Shown: positions 1-7,976, numbered from the stretch's first letter. The stretch is DNA of 15,136 nt from CAZVWW01 sp964631265 (GCA_964631265.1 CAZVWW010000051.1:1-15136), one strand, 5' to 3'. Program-made: numbers and translations. Notes: generated from the sequence alone by a model not told the origin.

Positions 1-1268
1 GGAAAGATCCGTTGTGATAGAACGGCATTGCCATCATTAATGAACAACTCGAACAGCGTTTTATCCAAATATAGACTGATTGAATGAACTGTCTCTTTTA
101 AAGGGTATTCTTTAGTCTGAACTTCCTCATCCACTCTCTTTTCAACAGTGGTGATAACATTCCCGACCATGTGGAACTCCAGACGGCTTTCTTTTCCCCG
201 GAAGAGGACGACTGTTTTTTCTTTTTGATCAATCTTCATTTGTAAAAAGAGAGAGTTGTCGAAGGATTTGATATCAATTTCATTGCCGTTGTTGATATTG
301 ACCTCTTCGCTGTCTTCATAGAGGGCTTCAATCTCCTTAACCGGTCTCTGTTTCAATTCTCCGTTTTCCAGGGTTAATTCGCGGGGAATGGTTTGAACAC
401 CGGCCCATCCTTCATATTTTGAATAATCCGTTCTCTCGGGATTATGCATCCAGCCAAAGTAGATCCGTCTCTTGTTGGCATCTTCAAAGGATTGGGCAGC
501 GTAGACATCACGGGCAAGGTCAAGCTTTGAAATATGATCCGGCTTCAATCTTTTGCCATCGTAATCCCCGGCTGCGTAATAATTCTGCCTCCGGCCCTTT
601 TCAGTATAGCCTGCGGAGAAAAACAGAACCCATTTGTTATTCAAGCAAAAAAAGTCAGGGCATTCGAGAGCGGGACCGTATTCCTCCGGATCTAATTCGA
701 GTAGAACACCTTCGTATTGCCATTCATAGATATCTTTTGAAGAAAAGAGCAGAATTTTCCCTCTTCCGGATACGCCTGAACCGATTACGGCTCTGTAATC
801 TCCCTTCTCCGTCTTCCATATCTTCGGGTCGCGAAAATCGTGTGTCTTATGGTCCGGCGGAAGAGGTATAACCGGATTATAAGCATATTTCTCAAAATCC
901 ACACCGTTTTTTGAGAATGCAAGACACTGCGTTTCCCGCTGCTTTTCGGGAAATAATATTGGATCTTTATGGCAGGTAAAGAAAAGATACATCTTTCCAT
1001 CGTGGTTAACAGCGGACCCGGAAAAGATACCGCTTTCATCATCTCTGTTCTGCGTAGGCGGTGGATAAAGCGCGACTGGCAGATGCCTCCAATGAAGGAG
1101 GTCTCTGCTGACAGCGTGGCCCCAGTGCATTGGTCCCCATTTAGGTGAAGAAGGGTTGTACTGATAAAAAAGGTGATAGTATCCCTTCCAAAAAAGTAAA
1201 CCATTTGGATCATTCATCCAACCCGTTATGGGGAAAAAATGATAATTGGGCTTTAAACTGTAATCCAT
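1..1268 (-). CDS. GH32 beta-fructosidase (sucrose/fructan hydrolase), C-terminus cut by window edge
   Basis: This is a glycoside hydrolase family 32 enzyme, which hydrolyses terminal beta-fructosyl bonds in sucrose, sucrose-6-phosphate or fructans by a retaining mechanism. I translated it by hand and the frame stays open for 422 codons to the left edge. The three GH32 signatures are in order: WMNDPNG with nucleophile D20, FRDP with transition-state stabiliser D147, and LECPDFF with acid/base E202. An FSGS segment follows the N-terminal motif as usual. The last visible residues (LFELFINDGNA) match the end of the C-terminal beta-sandwich, so only a short tail is missing. No signal peptide is seen, so it probably acts in the cytoplasm, which favours sucrose or sucrose-6-phosphate as substrate; that is inference. 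It starts 19 bases after the oxidoreductase stop with a weak ribosome binding site and may rely on coupling. I cannot separate invertase, sucrose-6-phosphate hydrolase and levanase. Confidence 0.95.
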   Translation of the reverse strand, partial: MDYSLKPNYHFFPITGWMNDPNGLLFWKGYYHLFYQYNPSSPKWGPMHWGHAVSRDLLHWRHLPVALYPPPTQNRDDESGIFSGSAVNHDGKMYLFFTCHKDPILFPEKQRETQCLAFSKNGVDFEKYAYNPVIPLPPDHKTHDFRDPKIWKTEKGDYRAVIGSGVSGRGKILLFSSKDIYEWQYEGVLLELDPEEYGPALECPDFFCLNNKWVLFFSAGYTEKGRRQNYYAAGDYDGKRLKPDHISKLDLARDVYAAQSFEDANKRRIYFGWMHNPERTDYSKYEGWAGVQTIPRELTLENGELKQRPVKEIEALYEDSEEVNINNGNEIDIKSFDNSLFLQMKIDQKEKTVVLFRGKESRLEFHMVGNVITTVEKRVDEEVQTKEYPLKETVHSISLYLDKTLFELFINDGNAVLSQRIF

Positions 1269-1287
1269 AGGTGATACCGGTTTCTTT

Positions 1288-2265
1288 TTATTGAACGCCG
1301 CTGTTCTCAAGGATCAGCCGGATCATTCTTGCGTTGTCGAATGAGTCCTCTTTGCTGATGACCGGTTTTTCATTTCCCAAAACGACATCTGAAAAATGTG
1401 TGGCTTCCAACATATAATTATCGGGGCTGCTGACGGTGTATCTTTCCCATTCCCCGCCTTCCGAGAGGAAGTAATCCAAATCTCCGCTTTCATTGAAGGT
1501 AAACGGTGCCCGTAGCTTTCCTCTTGTACCGTTTATCTCAAAGACCATACTAAACGCCTGGATAAATGACACATGAAATTGGCTAAAGGTCTTATCAGAA
1601 AAGTTGAGGATGGCCGTCGTTGATTCATCAACACCATTAGGGGTCTTACTGCTGCAGGCCTTTACTGAATCCGGGGTCTTGTCCATGATGTGTCTCGATA
1701 AGTGCAGGGTATAACATCCGAGATCGTACATGGCCCCTCCGCCAAGATTGCTGGACCATCTGATATCGTTGGGCCTCTTTGTAAGATCAAAAGAAAAGGT
1801 TGAATTCATTGATTTAACGGCCCCGAGATCACCATCGTCCACGATCTTTTTCATCCGCTTGATCAAAGGATTGTGAATATAGGCAAAGGCCTCCATCAAA
1901 AACACATCATTCTTTTCTGCCACTTCAAACATATCTGTTACTTCCGTCTCGTTGAGGCCTATCGGTTTCTCACAGAGCACATTCTTTTTCTTATTAAGTG
2001 CCTTAATCACCCACTCTTTATGCAGAGCATTCGGCAGAGGGATGTAGAGGGCATCAATCTTGTCATCTGCAAGGATCTCGTCGTATGAATCATAAGTCTT
2101 TTCCGGTTTGAAGAGTTTTGCAAATTCCTCTACTTTCTCCTTTTTTCTGCCGGCGATGGCATAAAGGGTGCTGTTTTCCGAACCGATAATACCGGGAATC
2201 AGAGCCTTTCTTGCGATATTAGCCGTTCCCAGAATTCCCCAATTAATCTTGTTTTTCAATTTCAT
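1288..2265 (-). CDS. Gfo/Idh/MocA family NAD(P)-dependent sugar oxidoreductase
   Basis: This 325-residue protein fits the Gfo/Idh/MocA family, whose members oxidise or reduce sugars and cyclitols using a Rossmann-bound nicotinamide cofactor. The N-terminal dinucleotide fold carries GILGTANIA (residues 10-18). The family EKP motif is at 99-101 with presumed catalytic K100, followed by DLGCY (181-185) with Y185. The DxGxY form is typical of the glucose-fructose oxidoreductase, xylose dehydrogenase and dihydrodiol dehydrogenase branch, as opposed to the D..H inositol dehydrogenase type. No secretion signal is seen. The ATG follows AAAGGGAG with only 3 bases of spacing; TTG at codon 3 is an alternative. 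It lies immediately upstream of the GH32 gene in the same direction, so the pair probably handles a fructose-containing sugar. The true substrate cannot be read from sequence. Confidence 0.93.
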   Translation of the reverse strand: MKLKNKINWGILGTANIARKALIPGIIGSENSTLYAIAGRKKEKVEEFAKLFKPEKTYDSYDEILADDKIDALYIPLPNALHKEWVIKALNKKKNVLCEKPIGLNETEVTDMFEVAEKNDVFLMEAFAYIHNPLIKRMKKIVDDGDLGAVKSMNSTFSFDLTKRPNDIRWSSNLGGGAMYDLGCYTLHLSRHIMDKTPDSVKACSSKTPNGVDESTTAILNFSDKTFSQFHVSFIQAFSMVFEINGTRGKLRAPFTFNESGDLDYFLSEGGEWERYTVSSPDNYMLEATHFSDVVLGNEKPVISKEDSFDNARMIRLILENSGVQ

Positions 2266-2311
2266 TCACTCCCTTTATTTTTCGGTTTCCTTATTAAGTC
2301 GGAAAAATCCG

Positions 2312-2320
2312 TGTTATAAT
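2312..2320 (+). promoter_or_regulatory. Extended -10 promoter for the small lipoprotein gene
   Basis: TGTTATAAT is a perfect extended -10 element lying 34 bases before the start codon at 2355. No good -35 hexamer stands at 16-18 bases upstream, which is common for extended -10 promoters. A transcript would start near 2327. On the opposite strand the same bases give TATAAC (2318 down to 2313), which could serve the oxidoreductase/GH32 pair; that reading is weaker. Confidence 0.6.
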
Positions 2321-2354
2321 TCCAAAGCACAGGACTTCTATATGGAGGCAACTT

Positions 2355-2531
2355 ATGAAAAAAAGCTTAATGATCATCTTGCTTATATTGGGGATAATGA
2401 TGCTCTTTTCCTCATGTCAATTCATCGAAAATAATCTGGCCTATCTCGATTCACCGGGCGAAATCTTTAACGCAACCTACACTGTGAGTATTGTTGGTCT
2501 TGTCCTGTTTTTATGGGGCAAAGAGTTCTGA
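2355..2531 (+). CDS. Small putative lipoprotein, 58 residues, unknown function
   Basis: The reading frame has a strong ribosome binding site (GGAGG at 2344-2348, 6 bases before ATG) and its own extended -10 promoter. The product begins MKKSLMIILLILGIMML, a charged N-terminus plus hydrophobic core, then FSSC at residues 18-21. This resembles a relaxed lipobox of the kind accepted in spirochaetes; the classical [LVI][AS][GA]C pattern is not met because position -3 is F. The mature part would be only about 38 residues and ends in a second hydrophobic stretch (VSIVGLVLFLW) and KEF, so it could instead be a small two-pass membrane protein. It is the only plus-strand gene between two minus-strand operons and ends 3 bases from the upp stop. 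I do not recognise the family. A longer overlapping frame here (2168-2434) lacks these signals. Confidence 0.72.
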   Translation: MKKSLMIILLILGIMMLFSSCQFIENNLAYLDSPGEIFNATYTVSIVGLVLFLWGKEF

Positions 2532-2534
2532 AAA

Positions 2535-3206
2535 CTATTTCGTCTTGTACAGTCTATCTCCCGCATCGCCGAGGCCGGGTACAATATAATCTTTGTCGTT
2601 CAGTCTTTCATCCACGGCGGCTGTGTAGATCTTAATTTCCGGATGCGCCTGTAGAAGAACTTCCACCCCTTCAGGAGCTGCAAGCAATGAGAGGAAATAC
2701 AGTTTTGAAATATCAGCCCCCTGCTCTTTCAGGATATCGATGCTGCGTTTGGCTGAATATCCGGTCGCCAGCATCGGATCCAGCAGGAATATGTCTTTCC
2801 CGTTTAAGTCGGGCATCTTGGCATAGTAATCGACTGGTTTATGAGAGTCCGGGTCACGATAAAGACCGATGTATCCAACCGAAGCGTTGGGCAACAAGGT
2901 CAATACTGCATCGAACATTCCGAGACCAGCTCTTAATATTGGTACGAGGACCACATCTTTATCGTTAATAACGGCCCCTTCAGTGGGACCAATGGGTGTG
3001 TTGACAGCAACCCGTTTTGTCTCAAGATTAGCTGTCGCCTCATAGGCCAGCAATAATGTCAGCTCTCTGAGGAGCTCGCGGAACTCCTTGGGTCCGGTTT
3101 CCTGGTCGCGCATTATTGTCAGTTTATGCAGGATTAGCGGATGGTCAACAAAAAAGAGCTGTTCCCACTGATTACTGCTGTAGTTTTCATCACTCAATTC
3201 GATCAT
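2535..3206 (-). CDS. upp: Uracil phosphoribosyltransferase
   Basis: Upp makes UMP from uracil and PRPP in pyrimidine salvage, in the cytoplasm. The PRPP-binding loop LLDPMLATGYSA is at residues 141-152 and the uracil-binding signature IVPGLGDAGDRLY at 208-220. VPILRAGLGM (88-97) and LAYEATANLET (53-63) are also family hallmarks. At 223 residues it is about 15 longer than the E. coli enzyme; the extra residues are at the N-terminus before DHPLILHKLT. The chosen ATG overlaps the fliJ-like stop as ATGA, with GAAGGAG only about one base upstream. TTG at codon 4 (3197) has much better spacing of about 10 bases and could be the real start. It is the last gene of the long minus-strand operon and converges on the small lipoprotein gene, with no visible terminator between them. 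Confidence 0.97.
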   Translation of the reverse strand: MIELSDENYSSNQWEQLFFVDHPLILHKLTIMRDQETGPKEFRELLRELTLLLAYEATANLETKRVAVNTPIGPTEGAVINDKDVVLVPILRAGLGMFDAVLTLLPNASVGYIGLYRDPDSHKPVDYYAKMPDLNGKDIFLLDPMLATGYSAKRSIDILKEQGADISKLYFLSLLAAPEGVEVLLQAHPEIKIYTAAVDERLNDKDYIVPGLGDAGDRLYKTK

Positions 3207-3667
3207 ACTCCTTCATTTGTTTTCTCAGCCTTTACGATCCTTTGGATGGCAATCTCATCCATTTCCTTTTGTTCCTCTCTTGACAGTTCTGTGTTAAATC
3301 TGAATTTCTTCTTATCTTTGAGCTTTTCGAGCGTCTTCACTTCTTTATCTATAGCGATATACTGTCTTTTGGCGTTTTCCAATCTGATCTGAATCTTTTT
3401 TCTCTCCTGGATATGTTTTTCAAGCGATATGTATTGGAAATCAATATAATTCTCCCAGGCAACACAATCCATTGGCAATATGTCGCCACTTTTCATGAGT
3501 ACTGAATATCTCTGCTCTTTTCCGTTGAGAAAGACACGGAACTCCTCTATTTCCAGCTCCTTTTTATTCAGCTCTCTCTGTACTTTAGAGAGTTGAATCT
3601 TCTGCTGATCCCTTCTTTTGTAGAAAATTTGTAGCAATCTTTCGAGGCGAAACTTAAATCTCTTCAA
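3203..3667 (-). CDS. fliJ: FliJ-like flagellar export coiled-coil protein
   Basis: FliJ is the small coiled-coil stalk of the flagellar type III export ATPase complex, where it works with FliI and FliH. The product is 154 residues, the usual FliJ size, and starts MKRFKFRLERLLQI, matching the FliJ N-terminal FRLxxLL pattern. The rest is rich in K, E, Q and R with heptad-like spacing, as expected for two long antiparallel helices, and LEKLKDKKKF near residue 115 resembles the FliJ C-terminal helix. The start is TTG: GGGGAAG (3675-3681) lies 7 bases upstream and the TTG overlaps the engB stop as TTGA. The end overlaps the upp start as ATGA. The assignment rests on size, N-terminal pattern and coiled coil, since FliJ is poorly conserved. 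No other flagellar gene is in the window. Confidence 0.75.
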   Translation of the reverse strand: MKRFKFRLERLLQIFYKRRDQQKIQLSKVQRELNKKELEIEEFRVFLNGKEQRYSVLMKSGDILPMDCVAWENYIDFQYISLEKHIQERKKIQIRLENAKRQYIAIDKEVKTLEKLKDKKKFRFNTELSREEQKEMDEIAIQRIVKAEKTNEGV

Positions 3668-4248
3668 GAAAACACTTCCCCTATGAAACTCAACAGATTT
3701 TCGGTTCCCGACCTTTTGAGAACTGAGATTGGAAAAATCTCAAAATCCCCGTAATTTTCAAGGAGTTTTCGGGTTTCATTGATCCGGGGTTTTATAGCTG
3801 TTTTATTGACTTTATCACTCTTGGTCAAAACAACGGCTATTGGTATCTGAAGCGGCAGTATCCAGTCAAAGAAAACTTCATCTGTCTTGGTAAACGGGTG
3901 TCTCGAATCCATCAAAACAAAAAGCATATCCATATCTGTATTGCGAATAAAGAACTCTGACATCAGCTCATCCCAGTTCTCCTGTTCGCTCTTGGAGCGT
4001 CTGGCATAACCGTATCCCGGCAGATCGATAAAATAATCTTTCTTGTTGACCTCGTAATAATTGATCGAACGTGTCTTGCCCGGAGTTGAGCTTATTTTAG
4101 CAATCTTCTGATTAAAGATAAGATTTAACAGTGATGATTTTCCGACATTCGATCTTCCCACAAAGGCGATCTTCTTTGTCTCGTCATCAATGATCTGCTT
4201 CGGTTTATAAGCCGTTTTTTTCAGTTCAACCGTTTTGATTCTATACAT
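3664..4248 (-). CDS. engB: Ribosome biogenesis GTP-binding protein EngB/YsxC/YihA
   Basis: This is a TRAFAC-class GTPase needed for late assembly of the large ribosomal subunit (known as YsxC in B. subtilis and YihA in E. coli). All G motifs are present in 194 residues: G1 GRSNVGKS (31-38), the switch I region STPGKTRSINYYEV containing T59, G3 DLPGYGYA (75-82), G4 TKSD (142-145) and a G5-like SVLKRSG (175-181). The length is typical. The ATG directly follows the lon stop with no gap (TAA-ATG), and its ribosome binding site AGGA lies in the last lon codons, so translation is probably coupled to lon. Its own stop overlaps the TTG start of the fliJ-like gene. Confidence 0.97.
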   Translation of the reverse strand: MYRIKTVELKKTAYKPKQIIDDETKKIAFVGRSNVGKSSLLNLIFNQKIAKISSTPGKTRSINYYEVNKKDYFIDLPGYGYARRSKSEQENWDELMSEFFIRNTDMDMLFVLMDSRHPFTKTDEVFFDWILPLQIPIAVVLTKSDKVNKTAIKPRINETRKLLENYGDFEIFPISVLKRSGTENLLSFIGEVFS

Positions 4249-6657
4249 TTAGGCATCCTGTTTTTTTTCAAGTGCAATTTTTAATACATCATCCACAGTC
4301 TCAACAAAGTGAAACGTCATCTTGTCTTTCACCTCTTTAGGAATCTTGTGCAGGTCTTTTGCGTTATCTTCCGGTAGTATGATCTCGAAAATGCCCACTC
4401 TGTATGCAGCCAATACCTTCTCCCTGACACCCCCTATGGGGAAGACTTTGCCTCTCAGGCTTATTTCACCGGTCATTGCCACATCATTGCGGACCTTCTG
4501 ATTTCTCAGGCATGAGACCAGCGATGTAATAATGGTGACACCGGCCGAGGGTCCATCTTTTGGTACCGCCCCTTCAGGAACATGGAGATGGATGTCGTGT
4601 TTTTCAAAGAAATCCGTCTCTGATTTCTTTTCATGGTGTGATTCATCTTTGTCTGCCTCTTTCTCTTCGGCTTTGGCTCTCGCAAGCGATAGGGCGATCT
4701 GAGCGGATTCCTTCATGACATCACCCAGTTGCCCGGTTAAATGCAGTTTCCCTTTCCCCGGCTGGAAGAGCGCTTCAACCTGCAGGACAGTGCCACCCAC
4801 AGCCGTCCAGGCCAGACCGGTTGTAATCCCCACCGTTGGTTCGCTGAGCTTTTCATCTTCTGCATATTTTCTTGGACCAAGCAGTTCCTTGACATCGGAT
4901 TTTCTTATCTTGGTTTCTTTCAGGTCGTTTTCAAGCAGTTTCAAGGCGGATTTCCGGATAATGGCTGCCAGTTCCCGTTGAAGGTTTCTGACGCCCGCCT
5001 CCCTTGTATATTTATCGATGATCTCTCTAAGGGCATATTTTGTCACCGTTACGGTCTTGGACATATTGTGTTCTTGGAGGATATCGGGAAGGAGATAATT
5101 AGAGGCTATCTCAATCTTCTCGACCTTTGTGTAACCGGGGATATGAATGACCTCCATCCTGTCTCTCAACGCCGGGGGGATGGTGTGCAGGACATTGGCC
5201 GTCGTTACAAAGACGACTTTTGACAGATCGAACTCAACCTCAAGATAATTGTCCTTGAAGTTACTGTTCTGCTCCGGGTCAAGAACTTCCAGTAAAGCGG
5301 AAGCCGGGTCTCCCTGGAAACTCTGTCCAAGTTTGTCTATCTCGTCGAGCAGGATCAGCGGATTTCTGACCCCGGCTTCTCTTATCAACTGGATAATCCT
5401 TCCGGGCAGGGCACCAACATAGGTCCTTCTGTGTCCCCTGATTTCTGCCTCATCTCTCATTCCGCCAAGCGACATCCTGACAAATTTCCGGTTCATTGAT
5501 CTTGCGAGTGATTTACCCAGTGACGTCTTACCCACACCGGGAGGTCCTACCAGACAAAGGATTGGCGCTTTGAGTCCCTTTGAAAAAGATCTTGCAGCCA
5601 GGTATTCGAGGATTCGTTTTTTAACGTCATCAAGACCGTAATGATCGGTATCCAGGATGTTCCTTGCTTTCTTAATATCAATGATATCCTCGGTCTCTTT
5701 TTTCCACGGCAGTTCCAGAAGCCAGTCGATATAAGTTCTGATAACGGTCGATTCGGCTGAAAACGTGGGGGATTTCTCGAGACGTTCAAGCTGATGAATG
5801 GCCTTTTTTTCAACTTCTTCGGGAAGTTCGGCCTCTTCAATCTTTTCCTTGAGCTCGACTATCTCGGGGTCACCGCTTCCTTCCAACTCTTCCTTGATGG
5901 TTTTCATCTTTTCTCGAAGATAGTATTCTTTCTGGTTTTTTTCCAGTTTTCCCCGAACTTTCTTTTCAAGCTCCTCTTCAATTTTCAGCAGTTCGTTTTC
6001 TCTCGTCAGGATTTTAAGGAGATATTCAAGTCTTTTCTTGGGATGAACATACTCCAGCAACTTCTGTTTTTCATCAATTTCAACCGGTAGGACAGATGCG
6101 ACGATATCCGCCAGTTTGTCCGGATCCGATGTGCTGTCCAATGATTGCAACGCTTCCTGGGGTAATCGTTTGGAGTACTGAAAGTATTTCTTTGCCTCCT
6201 GTTTTGTCTTTCGCATCAGGACTTCCAGTGATTTTGTTTTTCGGAATCTCACCGACTGGATCTCAATCTCAGAGAAGAAAAACCCGTCTTCGCCGGTCTG
6301 TTGCGGTTCTTGCATCCTGGCTCGCTTGACTCCCTCAACGAGGACTTTGAAGGTGCTATCAGGTAATTTCATCAGTTGCATGATCCTGGCAACCACCCCG
6401 TATTCGTTAAGGTCTTCTATCTCGGGTTCTTCTATCTCGAACTCTTTTTGTGCTGTTAGGAAAAGGAATCTGTTCTTTTTCTCAATGGATTCCTCAAGGG
6501 CGTTGAGAGATTTTTCACGGGCAATATAAAACGGTATAACCGCTCCCGGATAAACCAGCATATTTGTTCGCATGGGAATAATCGGCAGAGAATTCGGTAT
6601 ATCGTCAGAATCTTTACCCTCTGCTGCAAAATCTTCAAGCGCTTTAAACTTTGCCAT
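4249..6657 (-). CDS. lon: ATP-dependent Lon protease
   Basis: Lon is a cytoplasmic hexameric AAA+ serine protease that degrades misfolded and regulatory proteins. Domains in order are the N-terminal substrate-recognition domain (about 24-210), a helical coiled-coil linker (215-300), the AAA+ module with Walker A GPPGVGKT (371-378) and Walker B ILLDEID (435-441), and the peptidase domain with the catalytic dyad S704 (DGPSAG) and K747 (GGVREK), 43 residues apart as in the E. coli enzyme. The length of 802 residues is normal. One oddity is a charged insert around 665-681 (EADKDESHHEKKSE) just before the peptidase strand, about a dozen residues longer than in E. coli. The start has GGAGG 7 bases upstream. 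It follows murA by 24 bases; I see no separate heat-shock promoter in that gap. Confidence 0.98.
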   Translation of the reverse strand: MAKFKALEDFAAEGKDSDDIPNSLPIIPMRTNMLVYPGAVIPFYIAREKSLNALEESIEKKNRFLFLTAQKEFEIEEPEIEDLNEYGVVARIMQLMKLPDSTFKVLVEGVKRARMQEPQQTGEDGFFFSEIEIQSVRFRKTKSLEVLMRKTKQEAKKYFQYSKRLPQEALQSLDSTSDPDKLADIVASVLPVEIDEKQKLLEYVHPKKRLEYLLKILTRENELLKIEEELEKKVRGKLEKNQKEYYLREKMKTIKEELEGSGDPEIVELKEKIEEAELPEEVEKKAIHQLERLEKSPTFSAESTVIRTYIDWLLELPWKKETEDIIDIKKARNILDTDHYGLDDVKKRILEYLAARSFSKGLKAPILCLVGPPGVGKTSLGKSLARSMNRKFVRMSLGGMRDEAEIRGHRRTYVGALPGRIIQLIREAGVRNPLILLDEIDKLGQSFQGDPASALLEVLDPEQNSNFKDNYLEVEFDLSKVVFVTTANVLHTIPPALRDRMEVIHIPGYTKVEKIEIASNYLLPDILQEHNMSKTVTVTKYALREIIDKYTREAGVRNLQRELAAIIRKSALKLLENDLKETKIRKSDVKELLGPRKYAEDEKLSEPTVGITTGLAWTAVGGTVLQVEALFQPGKGKLHLTGQLGDVMKESAQIALSLARAKAEEKEADKDESHHEKKSETDFFEKHDIHLHVPEGAVPKDGPSAGVTIITSLVSCLRNQKVRNDVAMTGEISLRGKVFPIGGVREKVLAAYRVGIFEIILPEDNAKDLHKIPKEVKDKMTFHFVETVDDVLKIALEKKQDA

Positions 6658-6664
6658 ATAATAA

Positions 6665-6669
6665 CCTCC
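6665..6669 (-). promoter_or_regulatory. Strong ribosome binding site of lon
   Basis: GGAGG on the minus strand with 7 bases to the lon ATG is one of the best ribosome binding sites in the operon, and confirms the start at MAKFKALEDF. It lies in the 24-base murA-lon gap. Confidence 0.8.
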
Positions 6670-6681
6670 ATATATTCTAAA

Positions 6682-7953
6682 TCAATTCTTTATTTCAATA
6701 TCAGCCCCGAGCCTTTTTAGCTTATCTCCAATTCTGTCATAGCCTCTGAAGATGTGATCAACTCTTTGTACGAGTGTTTCCCCTTTTGCAGCAAGCCCTG
6801 ACAGAACAAGTGCGGCCGAGCATCTTAAATCCGTCGCATACACAGGCGCTCCTTCCAGTCTCTCCACGCCTTTTATAACAATCGTTTGATTTTTGACCAT
6901 GATATCCGCGCCATGCCGTCGGAGCTCTTCTGCATGGGAATTTCTCTCCGGAAATACGGTATCTTGAATAACTGAATACCCTTTTGCAATGGATAAAAGT
7001 GATGTCAACTGTGGCTGCATATCCGTTGGAAACTCCGGGTAGACATCCGCTCTGATAAATGTTCCCTTCATTTTTCTGTTCGAACTTTCTGTATAGGCAA
7101 CATGGTTCTTCACTTTAAAAGGTGCGTTCATTGCTTTGAGTTTATCTATTAAGGATTGATTGTGTTCTTCAATCAAGCCATCAATTTCAATGCTGCTGTT
7201 TGTAATGAGTCCGGCAATTAAATAAGTCCCTGCTTCCATTCTGTCCGGAATCACACTGAATTCGATGCCGTGTAATTCTTTGACACCTGTAATCTCTATC
7301 GTTGCATTTCCCTTTCCCCGGATACGGGCTCCCATACCGTTTAGAAAATCAATCAACTGTCCTATTTCCGGCTCTTTTGCTGCATTGTTCAATACGGTCC
7401 GCTTGCCCTCAAGCCTGGCTGCTGTGGATATGATCTGTTCTGTGGCCCCAACGGAGGGAAAAGGTAAATCGATAATGATTTCATCGTTTATATCGTCAAA
7501 GTCCTCTCTACGCTTTGAAAATACTACACCATGTTCCACCCAGTTGTCAAATCCAAGCTTTTTCAATCCCATCATATGCAAGTCAACCGGTCTGGGTCCG
7601 ATAGAGCATCCCCCCGGTAAAGGAACCCTGGCTTCGCTATTTATGACGGATAAAGGACCCAAAATATTAAAAGAGGCCCTCATCTTCCTGATCAGATGAT
7701 AGGGAACCGAGTTACCGGCTTTTTCATGAGCCTGAATTCGGATAACACTTCCTTCAAATTCGCAGTCAATGCTCAAAGAATGCAATATCTCTATCATCGT
7801 TCTAACATCTTCAAGATCCGGCACATTTTTAATGATGACTTCATCGTTTGTCAACAAGCTGGCTGCCAAAATCGGTAAAACGGCATTCTTCGCTCCACTG
7901 ATGTTGACTTGACCTGATAATTTCTTACCCCCAGATATCATAATTTCACACAT
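6682..7953 (-). CDS. murA: UDP-N-acetylglucosamine 1-carboxyvinyltransferase
   Basis: MurA transfers enolpyruvate from PEP to UDP-GlcNAc, the first committed step of peptidoglycan synthesis, in the cytoplasm. The EPSP-synthase-like fold is complete at 423 residues. Key residues are visible: K22 in SGAKNAVLPILA, the catalytic loop cysteine C116 in PLPGGCSIGPRPVDLHMMG, and FPTDMQPQ with the general-base aspartate. Because the loop residue is Cys, fosfomycin could bind covalently; some lineages carry Asp here and are naturally resistant. The ATG has GGGGGT about 8 bases upstream; a second ATG at codon 5 is possible. It lies 23 bases after mutS2 and 24 before lon. Confidence 0.98.
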   Translation of the reverse strand: MCEIMISGGKKLSGQVNISGAKNAVLPILAASLLTNDEVIIKNVPDLEDVRTMIEILHSLSIDCEFEGSVIRIQAHEKAGNSVPYHLIRKMRASFNILGPLSVINSEARVPLPGGCSIGPRPVDLHMMGLKKLGFDNWVEHGVVFSKRREDFDDINDEIIIDLPFPSVGATEQIISTAARLEGKRTVLNNAAKEPEIGQLIDFLNGMGARIRGKGNATIEITGVKELHGIEFSVIPDRMEAGTYLIAGLITNSSIEIDGLIEEHNQSLIDKLKAMNAPFKVKNHVAYTESSNRKMKGTFIRADVYPEFPTDMQPQLTSLLSIAKGYSVIQDTVFPERNSHAEELRRHGADIMVKNQTIVIKGVERLEGAPVYATDLRCSAALVLSGLAAKGETLVQRVDHIFRGYDRIGDKLKRLGADIEIKN

Positions 7954-7976
7954 AAAAATACCCCCACAGTATTGTT

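Noticed and set aside
785..1213. 142-residue minus-strand frame at the GH32 gene
   Set aside because: It is an out-of-frame shadow; the GH32 frame over the same bases carries WMNDPNG, RDP and EC motifs and is open throughout.
2358..2384. Possible antisense terminator: AAGC/GCTT pair followed by seven T on the minus strand
   Set aside because: The stem is only 4 base pairs with a 14-base loop and lies inside the lipoprotein coding start; too weak to call.
2168..2434. 88-residue plus-strand frame over the oxidoreductase start and lipoprotein gene
   Set aside because: It begins inside the oxidoreductase coding region with no binding site, and its second half is the lipoprotein gene read in the wrong frame.
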